Virus record (IMG/VR): IMGVR_UViG_3300044617_002145
Span: 1-24,068 of that record
Length of the DNA stretch: 24,068 nucleotides
Direction: 5' to 3' (one strand)
Origin: a virus
Shown here: positions 14,533-22,708 of the stretch, in pieces
How the letters are laid out: every line of letters begins with the position of its first letter
Numbering within the stretch: the stretch's first letter is position 1
Program-made: the position numbers and the translations under genes
The notes under the pieces: model-generated
Databases searched by the model: none
What the model was told of the DNA's origin: nothing
The model's input: the letters and a program-made list of their open reading frames with translations, nothing else

Positions 14533-16761
14533 TTAATTTTCTACAATCTGCCAGCCTCGGCTAATCGCTTGGTTTTTGCCAAAAGTGTAAGTAGACCCAG
14601 AGTAGGGGCCGGGGTTGCCAGAAACATCAACAATGTTGGTATCGCCGGGATCGGTTGATGGGACTATACTGCGGGTCCCTAAACGAGACAATACTAGCCC
14701 TAATGCCGAAGAGTTGAAGTTGTTTAAACTAAAATTAAAACCTTTTCTGCAAACCGCGTTAAAGTTTAAAAACAAATTGCTCAAATTGCAGTCCAGCAAA
14801 CTTAAATTATCCCATCGCGGATTAGGCTTGTTCACAAAAGAAAGCGTCAGATTTCGGTCCAAACTTAAACTTGGGCAATTAATTGCCAGTAGTGTTTTAA
14901 GCCACACCGGTCCGAACTCCCAGGCCGGGTAATTTGCTACGCTCGCAATCGGGAGCGCTGGGCGAACCGGGGCGCCGTGCTCCGCGGTCAGACCCGTCCA
15001 TAGCTGCGTCAAATTAGGGTTATTGGACACATCGCAGTAATCAAGCCCGGTCAATCCCCACAAAGAAACTCGCGTTAGGTTCGGGCAATCGGTGCATATA
15101 AGTTTAGAAAGAAAAGGAGTGCTTCTCCAAGAGCTGCCTGGGTAGTGAGCCATCGTAAAACTAAAGCCGCTATAATTAACCGACGTAATATCTAATTTAT
15201 CCGGGTTTTTCAATGCATGAGATTTAGGATCTGTAGGAACGGCATCGATTCTGTCAGCAATAACAAAATCTGTAGAAGAGCTAGTCGTGCTGCCCCAGTC
15301 CAAATAATTGTAATTATTGACAATATAAGGCGTATTCTGCGGTTGCGTATACCCATTATTTAAAAGCGTAGCGCCTGTAAAAACAACAATATCCCCAGGT
15401 TTAATTCTGAAGCCGCCCCCGTTTGCGGCCCTAAATAAACGAGTAGAGTTGTTAAAAGTGGCGGATACGAGTCTAGCTTTGTTCGCAATATAGTTTGACG
15501 AAGTCGTAGACAACCCCAGAACACTTATCGGGTTGCCTGAAATATTGAAATATCTCAACCCGTTCGCTCCTTGCCATTCGAAACCATCAGAGAAAGGATT
15601 TTGTGTAAACAAGTTTGTTGAAATATCGCATTCCGTCAAACGATATGTATTTAGATAGACCCAAAAAGGATTGCCGTTTTGATCAAGTGCGTAGTTGCCC
15701 GCCGGGTCTAACGGCTGTTCCGCGTTGGGGGTCGCCGTAAAACTTCTAGGGTATTCACCGGGGTAAGCCAGTGAGGTAATAGAGTTATTATTTGCATACA
15801 AATATCTCAAGTCTACTAAAGACGAAACATCGAGCGTATTAAGGTTATTATAAGAAACATCTAAATATTTTATTTGATACGGGGCGCCGCTTACACTTGG
15901 CGGGAAATCAATCGAATCGATCTGGCAATGATTGCATTTAATTTCGACAGTGTTGATCCAATCCCCGTTTAAAAAATTTTCGTCCAAAGTAGTGAGGTTT
16001 GGGTTAAATGAGCAGTCGAAAACCTTGGGCCGCTCAATTCCGAAATCCTCGTAATAATACGCGCCAAAATCCACACTATTAAAATTATTAAACGATATAT
16101 TTAAAAACCGAGGGATAATCAAACCTTGTGCGAATCCTGGCGGCGCAAACGCGCCAGAAAGATTGTTGTCAGAAATGTTATATTCAACCCAAATCATATG
16201 ATTTGGTAAATCTAAATACGGGATTTCAGAGAAAAGGTTTGCCTGCAAATCCAAAACACTCATACTTCTTATTGGCAAACCAGTTACAGGGCTTGTGTAT
16301 TCAGAGCGGCCTAGCGAATCCAGCCCCAAAAACCTTTGGTGATTTAAAAAATTACTGGAAGCACGAAAATATTCAACCCACTCGCACCCAGTAACATCAA
16401 CATAGTCTAAAGAATTTCTTGATATGTCTATATCAACAAAAGAAGTTCCTTGCAAATAAAGTTTTTGCAAATTTGAATCGGTTAAATAAAAAGTAGACAG
16501 GGAGTGAAATGTAGCGCCGTCGACTTCATAATAAAATTTTGGATCAAAATAATTCATTTTAATCTCAACACCAGTGGGGAACCTCCAACCTTCGGCAAGT
16601 ATCTCCACGTCGCCGTAAAAAAAATCGACTATTTCTTGGTCGTCGGCCCAGTTATAAATTAAAAAAGGTTCTACTGTGATTACTGAAGCTCCATTTGAGG
16701 CGAATTGAAGCGCCACCTTGTTAAGGTTTTTTTGATTTAAGTTCCCTCTAATGGATAACAT
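14533..16761 (-). CDS. Leucine-rich-repeat virion protein, probable adhesin
   Basis: The ATG at 16761 follows the preceding stop by one base (TAATATG) and is preferred over a TTG at 16773; product 742 residues. Residues ~1-90 form an N-terminal domain. From ~90 to the end there are about a dozen irregular leucine-rich repeats with L-x-x-L/F-D/N-I/V-S-x-N-x-L/F cores: IKYLDVSYNNLNTLDVSS, LRYLYANNNSITSL, LRYFNISGNPISVLGLS, LDYCDVSNNPNLTQL, TNIVDVSGNPG. A ~95-residue non-LRR island (GFRIKPGDIVVFTGAT...) interrupts them near residues 430-520. It ends GWQIVEN, an ending common to LRR surface proteins. No signal peptide or sortase motif, so it is a virion part rather than a secreted protein. The gene looks more AT-rich than its neighbours, suggesting transfer. 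LRR call is firm; receptor-binding role is inferred. Confidence 0.85.
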   Translation of the reverse strand: MLSIRGNLNQKNLNKVALQFASNGASVITVEPFLIYNWADDQEIVDFFYGDVEILAEGWRFPTGVEIKMNYFDPKFYYEVDGATFHSLSTFYLTDSNLQKLYLQGTSFVDIDISRNSLDYVDVTGCEWVEYFRASSNFLNHQRFLGLDSLGRSEYTSPVTGLPIRSMSVLDLQANLFSEIPYLDLPNHMIWVEYNISDNNLSGAFAPPGFAQGLIIPRFLNISFNNFNSVDFGAYYYEDFGIERPKVFDCSFNPNLTTLDENFLNGDWINTVEIKCNHCQIDSIDFPPSVSGAPYQIKYLDVSYNNLNTLDVSSLVDLRYLYANNNSITSLAYPGEYPRSFTATPNAEQPLDPAGNYALDQNGNPFWVYLNTYRLTECDISTNLFTQNPFSDGFEWQGANGLRYFNISGNPISVLGLSTTSSNYIANKARLVSATFNNSTRLFRAANGGGFRIKPGDIVVFTGATLLNNGYTQPQNTPYIVNNYNYLDWGSTTSSSTDFVIADRIDAVPTDPKSHALKNPDKLDITSVNYSGFSFTMAHYPGSSWRSTPFLSKLICTDCPNLTRVSLWGLTGLDYCDVSNNPNLTQLWTGLTAEHGAPVRPALPIASVANYPAWEFGPVWLKTLLAINCPSLSLDRNLTLSFVNKPNPRWDNLSLLDCNLSNLFLNFNAVCRKGFNFSLNNFNSSALGLVLSRLGTRSIVPSTDPGDTNIVDVSGNPGPYSGSTYTFGKNQAISRGWQIVEN

Positions 16762-16762
16762 A

Positions 16763-17128
16763 TTAAGCAACAATCCATTCAGATGATGATATTTTTATCA
16801 AAACCTGATTATTCGTGCCGGGGACTTCTATTAAAGTAACCCCAGAGGATGCCGAAATCTTCACGCTATTATCGTCCACCGGCAATATCAATATTTGGGT
16901 CCCTATAGGGAAATCCACAGAAGTGTTACTTGGAACATTGACAGTCCAATTCGTGTTTGTCAGAATAAGGCTCCCCGCATCTTCCAAGATTAGCCCCCAT
17001 GTAGAAGCTGCCGCAGCAGTGGGCAATCTCCGAATAGGGACATTGAAAGGGGCCGCCCCGATCTCATCATAGTTAGGGACTGGGTATAACTCCCCGTTGA
17101 ATGGGTTAAACTTATAGCTCGCGAGCAT
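16763..17128 (-). CDS. Small fibre-type beta domain protein (121 aa)
   Basis: ATG at 17128, three bases after the HNH-like gene stop. The first ~40 residues look like an anchoring segment (FNPFNGELYPVPNYDEIGAAP). Residues ~43-121 match the widespread phage fibre module with plan LxLxDAGxxLxxTN...TVxVPxNxSVxFPIGTxI...SGVTLI...VLIKISSxEWIV. In other phages this module sits at the end of long tail proteins; here it is nearly the whole gene. It directly precedes the LRR gene and may anchor or cap that protein. Module resemblance is good; role inferred. Confidence 0.77.
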   Translation of the reverse strand: MLASYKFNPFNGELYPVPNYDEIGAAPFNVPIRRLPTAAAASTWGLILEDAGSLILTNTNWTVNVPSNTSVDFPIGTQILILPVDDNSVKISASSGVTLIEVPGTNNQVLIKISSSEWIVA

Positions 17129-17131
17129 AAA

Positions 17132-17350
17132 TCATTGAATGCTGCGATTCAAACTCCTCGGCATCACCCGCAAGTTGCTTGATTTGTTGTGCATCCCGGA
17201 AATATGGTGGACATCTTTCCCGTCCCCTTTGCGAACCTTGCCTTTGCGGGCCATTTTCCTTCGGGCGGCGTTTCGCGTTGCACGGCGCTTCTTTTGCTCT
17301 GGTTTCGCGTGGTATTGGGCATACTCGCGGGCGTAATTTCTTTTTCTCAT
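17132..17350 (-). CDS. HNH-like small nuclease/zinc-binding protein (72 aa)
   Basis: ATG 17350 overlaps the portal stop (ATGA), with GGGAG just upstream. The protein is very basic: a YAREYAQYHAKPEQKKRRA segment, RNAARRKMARKG, then KGDGKDVHHISG and SNLRVMPRSLNRS. The order YHAKPEQ - RN.AR - GDGKDV(D/H)H - N..NLRV...S.NRS is that of a common small phage HNH family. The paired histidines of DVHH and the downstream N/R provide the metal site. Such proteins near terminase and portal can help DNA packaging cuts in other phages. There are no paired zinc cysteines. Activity not proven. Confidence 0.8.
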   Translation of the reverse strand: MRKRNYAREYAQYHAKPEQKKRRATRNAARRKMARKGKVRKGDGKDVHHISGMHNKSSNLRVMPRSLNRSIQ

Positions 17351-19683
17351 ATGCTCCCAACTTCGGGGACTGCGGCCCGCCCCGCGTTTCGGATTTTTGC
17401 GGCGGTTTCGGCGTCCTTCAATTGAAGTTTCTGCGCTACTTCGGCTTGTTGTAGGGCGAGTTTTGCTTGATGGCGCTCAACTTCCATTTCGAATCGCGCT
17501 TTTTCCTGCAAGATTTTCTGCTGTGCTTCTGGGGATAAGGCCCTGGCGGCTTCGAGTTCGCGCTCCATCTCTCCAATCCGAGCTTGTTCCGCCTGCATCG
17601 CTCGGGTCATCTCGGCTTGTTCGGCCTCCTGCTGTTTCTTTTGGGCTGCCATAAGCTCGTTTTGGAGGCGGTCCCTCGATGCCGCCATTTGCTGGAGGCG
17701 CTGCCGCATCAACGCGACTTGATCCTTGCGGACTTCATCAGGACCGAGTCGCTCTAAATGCTCCGCCAAATGCGGCAAAAAGATATTTAGGGCCGCGAGC
17801 GCGGCTTGCGGGTTAACGCCGCTTGCAAGGCCCTCTTGAAGCTGCTCCAACGCTTGGAGGTGGCGGCCAGCGTGGATAAAGTGGTTTTCGCCGGGGGTGA
17901 CCGGAATTGGGCTTCCGGTGGACATAGTAGCGTTCTCCAAAACCGCAACTTTGTCATCAATTGGCGGTCGGAGAGTAGTCGAAGGTTTGGGTAGATACCG
18001 GTCCACAACTTCCTGCCCAAACCGAGCTGCGATCCGATCCCGCAACAAATTCACTCTTCCCGCTTCGTCGAGGGCGCCAAAAACTTGCATCGTCTCATCT
18101 ACCGCTAGTTGCCGCAGCCCCGGCGAGCCGAATCCAATGGAGCGAACCGGTTCAACGCTCGCAAACCGATGGATCGCTTCGGAGGGAACCCCGCGCGCCA
18201 AACAACGCCGTCTAAACTCAACCGCTTCGCGCCCCCCCGGTAGCAGTGCGTTATAGTCTCTGGAAGAAATCCTGCGGTAAACTTCTTTCAAAAGGCGTTT
18301 CCAGGGGTGGTAGAAAAGATTGACGCTCGCGCTAGATAGGACCGCCTCTCTTTGCAGCTGGGCCCTAACTTCATACGCGGTGCGGGCTTTGCCTTCGGAA
18401 TTCGAAGCGTATGCTTGAAATCCCACAGTGCGATTTTGAAGATTCACACTCAAATCCCCTAGCACGGGGAGGACATTCTGGCGATAATCGGGCACCGCCT
18501 TCTCAACAATTTTTAATCCCGGCGGAAATAGCGCATACGGCCCGTAATAAGACAGGGTCAAGTCTTCCAATGCGCGGGCCCCGCTATCGCTTGGTTGAAC
18601 GACCAAAGCCGATGCGAGCAACGCCCCGTCAACCATGCCACATCGAATTCGGTTCAGAAGCTGGACAAACGGGTAGATTTTAAATCCAAGCCCTCGGATG
18701 CTATGGTAAGTCCCGTTCCCGATCCCATAACAGAAGGTCACAAAACAGTTAGTAGGGGCGTCAAAACGATTTATTCTCTCAAAAAGAAATTGTTCCTCGT
18801 CGCTATCATCCTCAAAAAGAGATTCTTTCAAGAAAATTAGATGCGTTACTTTCCCTGAAAACTCTCGGACCCATTGATGGACGACATGAATTTTTTTGCT
18901 TCTTGAATTCCCATACAGAATGTCGTTGTTTTTTAGCTGCTCCTCCAACTTTTCCCAATCACTCATCTCTAAAGTTTCGTCTCGACAAGAATGGATTAAC
19001 GCAAGGCGAACCATTTTGACATTCCACCCCAACTCCGCAGCCACCTTTGGGTCTTTAATGAATGCATAGAGTTCGTGAGCCATAAACTCGCGCTCCACAG
19101 TTGCCACTTCAATATCCCACTCGTTGGCCTTGGTTCCTCGTGGGATTCTAAACTCCGAAAGCCCCGCGACTTTCCATCTCCAATCTGTCTCGTCTTCAAA
19201 ATAAGAAATCCCAACTCCGTGGGATACAAAGTTGTCCGCGAGCATTTGATGATTAATTTCAAATTCCTGCCACTCTTTCAAAGTATTATGAAACTCTTCG
19301 GAAACGATTTGGCTCCATTCGGCGCGCTGCTCTGCGGTTCCGTAGTCAATTTTTACTCGGGCTAAAACATCAACAGAACTTGTTAAGTCGTAATAACTCG
19401 CCAACGCCTGTTCTTTAAGAGATGCCGCATCCCCAAAATCTAAATTAGTTCTCTCCCCCTGGCCCAATTCAAGTAAATCGTTTTGATTAAAAGGGGGCGC
19501 CCCGTTGAACATGGCATCAATCAGGGCTCGATTTCGAGAAGATGCCGCATCGGAATCTTTAATTGTTTTGTATATTGCGCGGGCTGCATCGACGCTGCCG
19601 ACTCGGCATTTAGGGGCCCTCCCGGTATCAGGGTTAAGTCCAAGCAACTCAAAAGGGGCGGCGTTGTTATCGTAAGAATTCAT
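17347..19683 (-). CDS. Portal protein, podovirus-like, with long C-terminal coiled coil
   Basis: ATG 19683 overlaps the preceding gene (ATGA); 778 residues, long for a portal but typical of podophage head-tail connectors plus extension. Residues ~1-580 contain the portal-like core: helical start (AARAIYKTIKDSD), ERTNLDFGDAASLKEQALASY at ~76-96, FVSHGVGISYFEDETDWRWKV, HQWVREFSGKVTHLIFLKE, and a central helix stretch YPFVQLLNRIRCGMVDGALL. The last ~150 residues are a long Glu/Gln/Ala-rich coiled coil (LQNELMAAQKKQQEAEQAEM...), matching a portal barrel/crown. Two genes from the terminase, before scaffold and capsid. Assigned by size, fold pattern and context. Confidence 0.82.
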   Translation of the reverse strand: MNSYDNNAAPFELLGLNPDTGRAPKCRVGSVDAARAIYKTIKDSDAASSRNRALIDAMFNGAPPFNQNDLLELGQGERTNLDFGDAASLKEQALASYYDLTSSVDVLARVKIDYGTAEQRAEWSQIVSEEFHNTLKEWQEFEINHQMLADNFVSHGVGISYFEDETDWRWKVAGLSEFRIPRGTKANEWDIEVATVEREFMAHELYAFIKDPKVAAELGWNVKMVRLALIHSCRDETLEMSDWEKLEEQLKNNDILYGNSRSKKIHVVHQWVREFSGKVTHLIFLKESLFEDDSDEEQFLFERINRFDAPTNCFVTFCYGIGNGTYHSIRGLGFKIYPFVQLLNRIRCGMVDGALLASALVVQPSDSGARALEDLTLSYYGPYALFPPGLKIVEKAVPDYRQNVLPVLGDLSVNLQNRTVGFQAYASNSEGKARTAYEVRAQLQREAVLSSASVNLFYHPWKRLLKEVYRRISSRDYNALLPGGREAVEFRRRCLARGVPSEAIHRFASVEPVRSIGFGSPGLRQLAVDETMQVFGALDEAGRVNLLRDRIAARFGQEVVDRYLPKPSTTLRPPIDDKVAVLENATMSTGSPIPVTPGENHFIHAGRHLQALEQLQEGLASGVNPQAALAALNIFLPHLAEHLERLGPDEVRKDQVALMRQRLQQMAASRDRLQNELMAAQKKQQEAEQAEMTRAMQAEQARIGEMERELEAARALSPEAQQKILQEKARFEMEVERHQAKLALQQAEVAQKLQLKDAETAAKIRNAGRAAVPEVGSI

Positions 19684-19961
19684 CGTGACTTATTGGTTAT
19701 GACCGGTCTAAAAAGAGTAATCTCTCGGATGCCGTATGACAATCGGACTTTTTGTTTAGTGCTTTCAAATTTTAAATTTCGGTTTAAGCGATCCCGCATT
19801 CTGCGACGGATAGAAATAGGAAAATCAGTAACCGGCTTCCAGCCCTCTGACTTCCAGTGGCTTAAATCGTATACTTCAGACTCTTTTTGAATAGCTTCCC
19901 ACGCGCTTTCATACAAATCTTTACGATTAAAGTGGGATTTGAGGCGTTTGATCTGGGTCAT
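19680..19961 (-). CDS. Small basic hypothetical protein between phosphoesterase and portal (93 aa)
   Basis: ATG 19961, overlapping the end of the phosphoesterase gene by 35 bases and the portal start by ATGA. The protein is basic (KRLKSHFNRKDLYESAW; RRRMRDRLNRNLKFESTKQK) with a tryptophan-containing middle (LSHWKSEGWKPVTDFPIS). There is no membrane span and no recognised domain. Position between the terminase side and portal could suit a nucleic-acid or terminase-small-like role, but it has no helix-turn-helix that I can recognise. Confidence 0.7.
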   Translation of the reverse strand: MTQIKRLKSHFNRKDLYESAWEAIQKESEVYDLSHWKSEGWKPVTDFPISIRRRMRDRLNRNLKFESTKQKVRLSYGIREITLFRPVITNKSR

Positions 19962-20739
19962 AAGTAACTAATTTAACCGCCGGCAATCTCTGACCGCCGC
20001 GCCAGTCGAGTATTGCAATTGAGGGCCGAGAAATAGAGTCTGTGACGACTTTAAAGCCGTATCGGGTTAGCAGCTGCCACGCGCCCGTTACGACAAAAAG
20101 CGCGTGTGCATCCGAGTAAAACCCCCCGCAGTGTCGATGCGCGCGTAAAAAAACTTTCGGGATGCTGTGTCCGGCGCGCGCATAATTCAATCGAGCGTTG
20201 CCCATAACAATGCTCATCGCCCCGGCTTCCAAGTAAGCGCGGCTACTCGTCGGCATATGGTGGGCTACATCAATTAGCATCCCGTTTAACTCTAAAAGAG
20301 CTTTGTCGCCACACCATTTGGCCCCGATCTCTTTGGCGATCAACTCCTCCCAATCTCCTGTGTGGCATTCAGTTCCGGCGATGCAAAAACTTTTAGCTGC
20401 CGCGCTTGCCAGGGGGGCCAAGCATTCAATTGCGGCGGCGGCATGATCGCGGTTTTTTGCCGCCACAATTTCAGTAGTCCCATGATGCCGGCCTTCGATG
20501 CAGTCTCCATTGACAATCAACGCCCAAGGAGAGTCCCCAAAATGCTCTATAGCCTTGCCGATAGCATCCAACCAGCAAGACCACAACCATTTTTGGTGCA
20601 AGTTGTTCCCAAGTCCGATGGTATTTCCGTAGCTCACTTGAAACCCGTCCGGCCACAGCCCAACCGAAGAACCGCAATGCAAATCCGAGACAACCACCGC
20701 GCCGACAATTTTATTTGAGCGTTTTTGTTTTTTTGACAT
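19927..20739 (-). CDS. Phage metallophosphoesterase (calcineurin-like)
   Basis: ATG 20739; 270 residues. All core motifs of the calcineurin-like phosphoesterase fold are present in order: SDLHCG (D19-x-H21), VNGDCIEG (G78-D79), GTECH at 122-126 (in place of GNHD/E), VAHH at 158-161, and RAHRHCG (H201-x-H203). These bind two metal ions. Size and layout match single-domain phage-borne enzymes beside terminase genes. Substrate (nucleotide, phosphate ester or DNA end) cannot be told from sequence. Nearest neighbours are terL upstream (36-base gap) and a small basic gene downstream. Confidence 0.9.
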   Translation of the reverse strand: MSKKQKRSNKIVGAVVVSDLHCGSSVGLWPDGFQVSYGNTIGLGNNLHQKWLWSCWLDAIGKAIEHFGDSPWALIVNGDCIEGRHHGTTEIVAAKNRDHAAAAIECLAPLASAAAKSFCIAGTECHTGDWEELIAKEIGAKWCGDKALLELNGMLIDVAHHMPTSSRAYLEAGAMSIVMGNARLNYARAGHSIPKVFLRAHRHCGGFYSDAHALFVVTGAWQLLTRYGFKVVTDSISRPSIAILDWRGGQRLPAVKLVTYDPDQTPQIPL

Positions 20740-20774
20740 TATAATATTTTAGCGGGTTATTATATTACAAGTTG

Positions 20775-22550
20775 TCAATAAGTCAAACTTCCCGCCAACC
20801 GGGGCGAATATCTCGATTTAATCTGCGCTTTCCATCGAGTTTCGCCGCGAGGCCCGCTGCCACTTTCTTGCGGAGTCTGGATTCCGAGCCTTTCGCGAAC
20901 AACCTCCAACATCACAAACGCTGCATCGGCTATGTCAGGAGACTTGCCCGTCCTAGCTTTCATATCAGATTTAGACTCAACTAGGACTTTCATGGCGCCG
21001 CTTTTCCGGGTTTCATAATTTCGAGCGGTCATTTCTTTAGCCAGATCAACTCCGATCCCGCGTAATTGACTGTTTTGGAGAAGCTCTTTTGCGCCAAACC
21101 AAAGTTCCGTGACTCGGTTGCAATATTTGTCACTCGCCAAAGTCGAGTCGTAAGCGGACAAAGTCCTTGTCGAGGGGGCCCCTCCGAAGTGGACTCTCAA
21201 AAATTCGTTTGAGCGGCAAACAGTAGCCAAGGCATCGCAGAACGGGACGCCGCCGCCCGTCACATCGACTCCTACATGATACCAATCGATTCCTTCTGCT
21301 GACACGATTTCAGAAATTTTGCGAGCGATCTGAAAAGTTCTGGGCTCCGAATCAGTGGCGTCCTCTTCGAGGTAATAAAACTTATCGAAGCTAACTTGAT
21401 CCGCGCCGTCCTTGTTGGTCCCGAAACTGCCCAAATATAAAACGCACCGATCGCCGCCGCTCACAAAAGATGGATCGATGCCCACTACGCGGGTCGGAGG
21501 GGACATCCACAGAGCGGGGCGATCCGCCATGAATCTCACAATCTCCGCCTCGGAATATATCGCCTTCGAAACTGCTTGCGGCGGCCAGAAGCCGCGATAA
21601 TCGCGCCAGAACATCGGGCTGTCTTCGCCTAGCCGCTCGCGGGCTTCTTCGATTTTCTCCCACTTTTGAATTGGCCAAAGATTTTCTTTCGCGAGGTAGT
21701 TCGGATTTTTTAGCGCATCGAAGTGCAGGCAGATTCCGCCAAGTTTTGTCTCCCATCTTTCATCGTTGACCGAGACGGAGCCCCAGCCGTTTTTTGGCTC
21801 TACAAATTTTCCAAAAGGATCGTAGTAGCTAACAGGATTTGCCGCCGCGCTAATGTGGAGTTCCGCGTTGTTTGAAAGGTTCGAGATCGCGGTATCGATC
21901 AAAGCGTGCCCCAACTCTGACAACTCGTCCGCTGCAACAATGACGCGGGCCGCCTTCATGCCCCGCATTTTTCCCGTGACTTCGTTTGTCTTTTTTGCTT
22001 CGGCAGGGATCAAATAGACTCCCGCCTGCTCCATTCTCTGCTCCCCGCGAATAGCGTAGATCGCGGGCGTCGGAGTGTCCGTGAGCTTTGCCGGCGCGAT
22101 CGGCTTTAGTGCGGGCCAATACCTTTGGATCGCGCCCCAGACTCGCTTCTTGGCGTCTCGTATCGAAGTTGAAGTTACCAACGACAAAGTGTGAAAAGGC
22201 GCGGCCAGCCAATTCAACAACGCCCAGACCGCCATAAAGTCCGACTTGCCGGAAGAGCCGCAGCCCGCAAACCCGACAAATTGATTGTGGCAGCACTCAT
22301 GCAGCATTTCTTCGGCCCAGGGATGCCAAATGAAATTCTCGGTTTTCTTGTGCCAAAACATTTTTGCGGCCCGCTTGAAGTGTTCATCGGGGGGAGAAAA
22401 ATCCGCCTTGCCTACAAGTTTTTTGGAATGCCGATACGCAAATAGTTCGATGGTCCAGTCGGCAGTTTCGGGCGGGAAAACGATTCCGTATCGCTCAATC
22501 GCCCCGCGAGGCGCATCCTTGATTTCAGAAGCAAGAGTAGGTTTGAACAT
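20775..22550 (-). CDS. terL: Terminase large subunit
   Basis: ATG 22550; 591 residues, normal length. ATPase half: variant Walker A GFAGCGSSGKS (~93-103), Walker B VIVAADE (203-209), and coupling motif AAANP (235-239). Nuclease half, RNase H-like: VGIDPSF with D359, VGVDVTGGG with D429, and KSPDIADAAF with D539/D542. Translocates DNA into the procapsid and cuts the concatemer. First gene of the minus-strand block; the upstream sequence has no strong ribosome site. No small terminase gene is recognised on either side. Confidence 0.95.
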   Translation of the reverse strand: MFKPTLASEIKDAPRGAIERYGIVFPPETADWTIELFAYRHSKKLVGKADFSPPDEHFKRAAKMFWHKKTENFIWHPWAEEMLHECCHNQFVGFAGCGSSGKSDFMAVWALLNWLAAPFHTLSLVTSTSIRDAKKRVWGAIQRYWPALKPIAPAKLTDTPTPAIYAIRGEQRMEQAGVYLIPAEAKKTNEVTGKMRGMKAARVIVAADELSELGHALIDTAISNLSNNAELHISAAANPVSYYDPFGKFVEPKNGWGSVSVNDERWETKLGGICLHFDALKNPNYLAKENLWPIQKWEKIEEARERLGEDSPMFWRDYRGFWPPQAVSKAIYSEAEIVRFMADRPALWMSPPTRVVGIDPSFVSGGDRCVLYLGSFGTNKDGADQVSFDKFYYLEEDATDSEPRTFQIARKISEIVSAEGIDWYHVGVDVTGGGVPFCDALATVCRSNEFLRVHFGGAPSTRTLSAYDSTLASDKYCNRVTELWFGAKELLQNSQLRGIGVDLAKEMTARNYETRKSGAMKVLVESKSDMKARTGKSPDIADAAFVMLEVVRERLGIQTPQESGSGPRGETRWKAQIKSRYSPRLAGSLTY

Positions 22551-22668
22551 AAAATCTGTCGTTGTTTTTTGTCATTGTTACACGGGTTGGAGAAACAGGC
22601 TGGAACAAGGAAAATAGGCTTTCGGCAAGCAACTGCGGTGGAATTTAGTGCGCGTTTCGGCATACCGC

Positions 22669-22691
22669 TTCGAATCCCGTAGGCGCTGCCA
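22669..22691 (+). other. tRNA 3'-end-like segment, candidate attP core
   Basis: On the plus strand the segment reads as the end of a tRNA: T-loop TTCGAAT (22669-22675), T-stem 3' half CCCGT, acceptor 3' half AGGCGCT, discriminator G and CCA (22689-22691). The bases before it (ACCGC) do not pair with CCCGT, and no anticodon arm fits upstream, so this is only a 3' fragment. Tyrosine integrases often use such tRNA 3' ends as core sites, and the integrase starts 132 bases away. A host tRNA with acceptor AGCGCCT and discriminator G (Trp, Ser or Gln type possible) is predicted. Confidence 0.6.
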
Positions 22692-22708
22692 AAAATCGTT
22701 TTTTTGGC
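22688..22708. repeat. Inverted repeat joined to tRNA-like segment
   Basis: GCCAAAAA (22688-22695) and TTTTTGGC (22701-22708) are perfect complements around a 5-nt loop, starting at the discriminator and CCA of the tRNA-like piece. It could be paired core-type integrase binding sites, or a hairpin. On the plus strand no T-run follows, so it is not a good terminator. Confidence 0.45.

Noticed and set aside
2383-16761. Diversity-generating retroelement acting on the adhesin genes
   Set aside because: No reverse transcriptase gene and no paired template/variable repeats were seen in this window, though one could lie outside it.
20740-20778. Promoter before the metallophosphoesterase (TTGACA and TATAAT present)
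   Set aside because: TATAAT is only 8 bp from TTGACA and no other -10 is well spaced. Part of the -35 is terL coding sequence.
22605-22691. Full tRNA gene (a GGTGGAATT stretch resembles a tRNA-Leu D-arm)
   Set aside because: The T-stem 5' bases do not pair with CCCGT, no anticodon stem-loop fits, and the 5' acceptor arm AGCGCCT is missing. Only the last 23 nt fit a tRNA.
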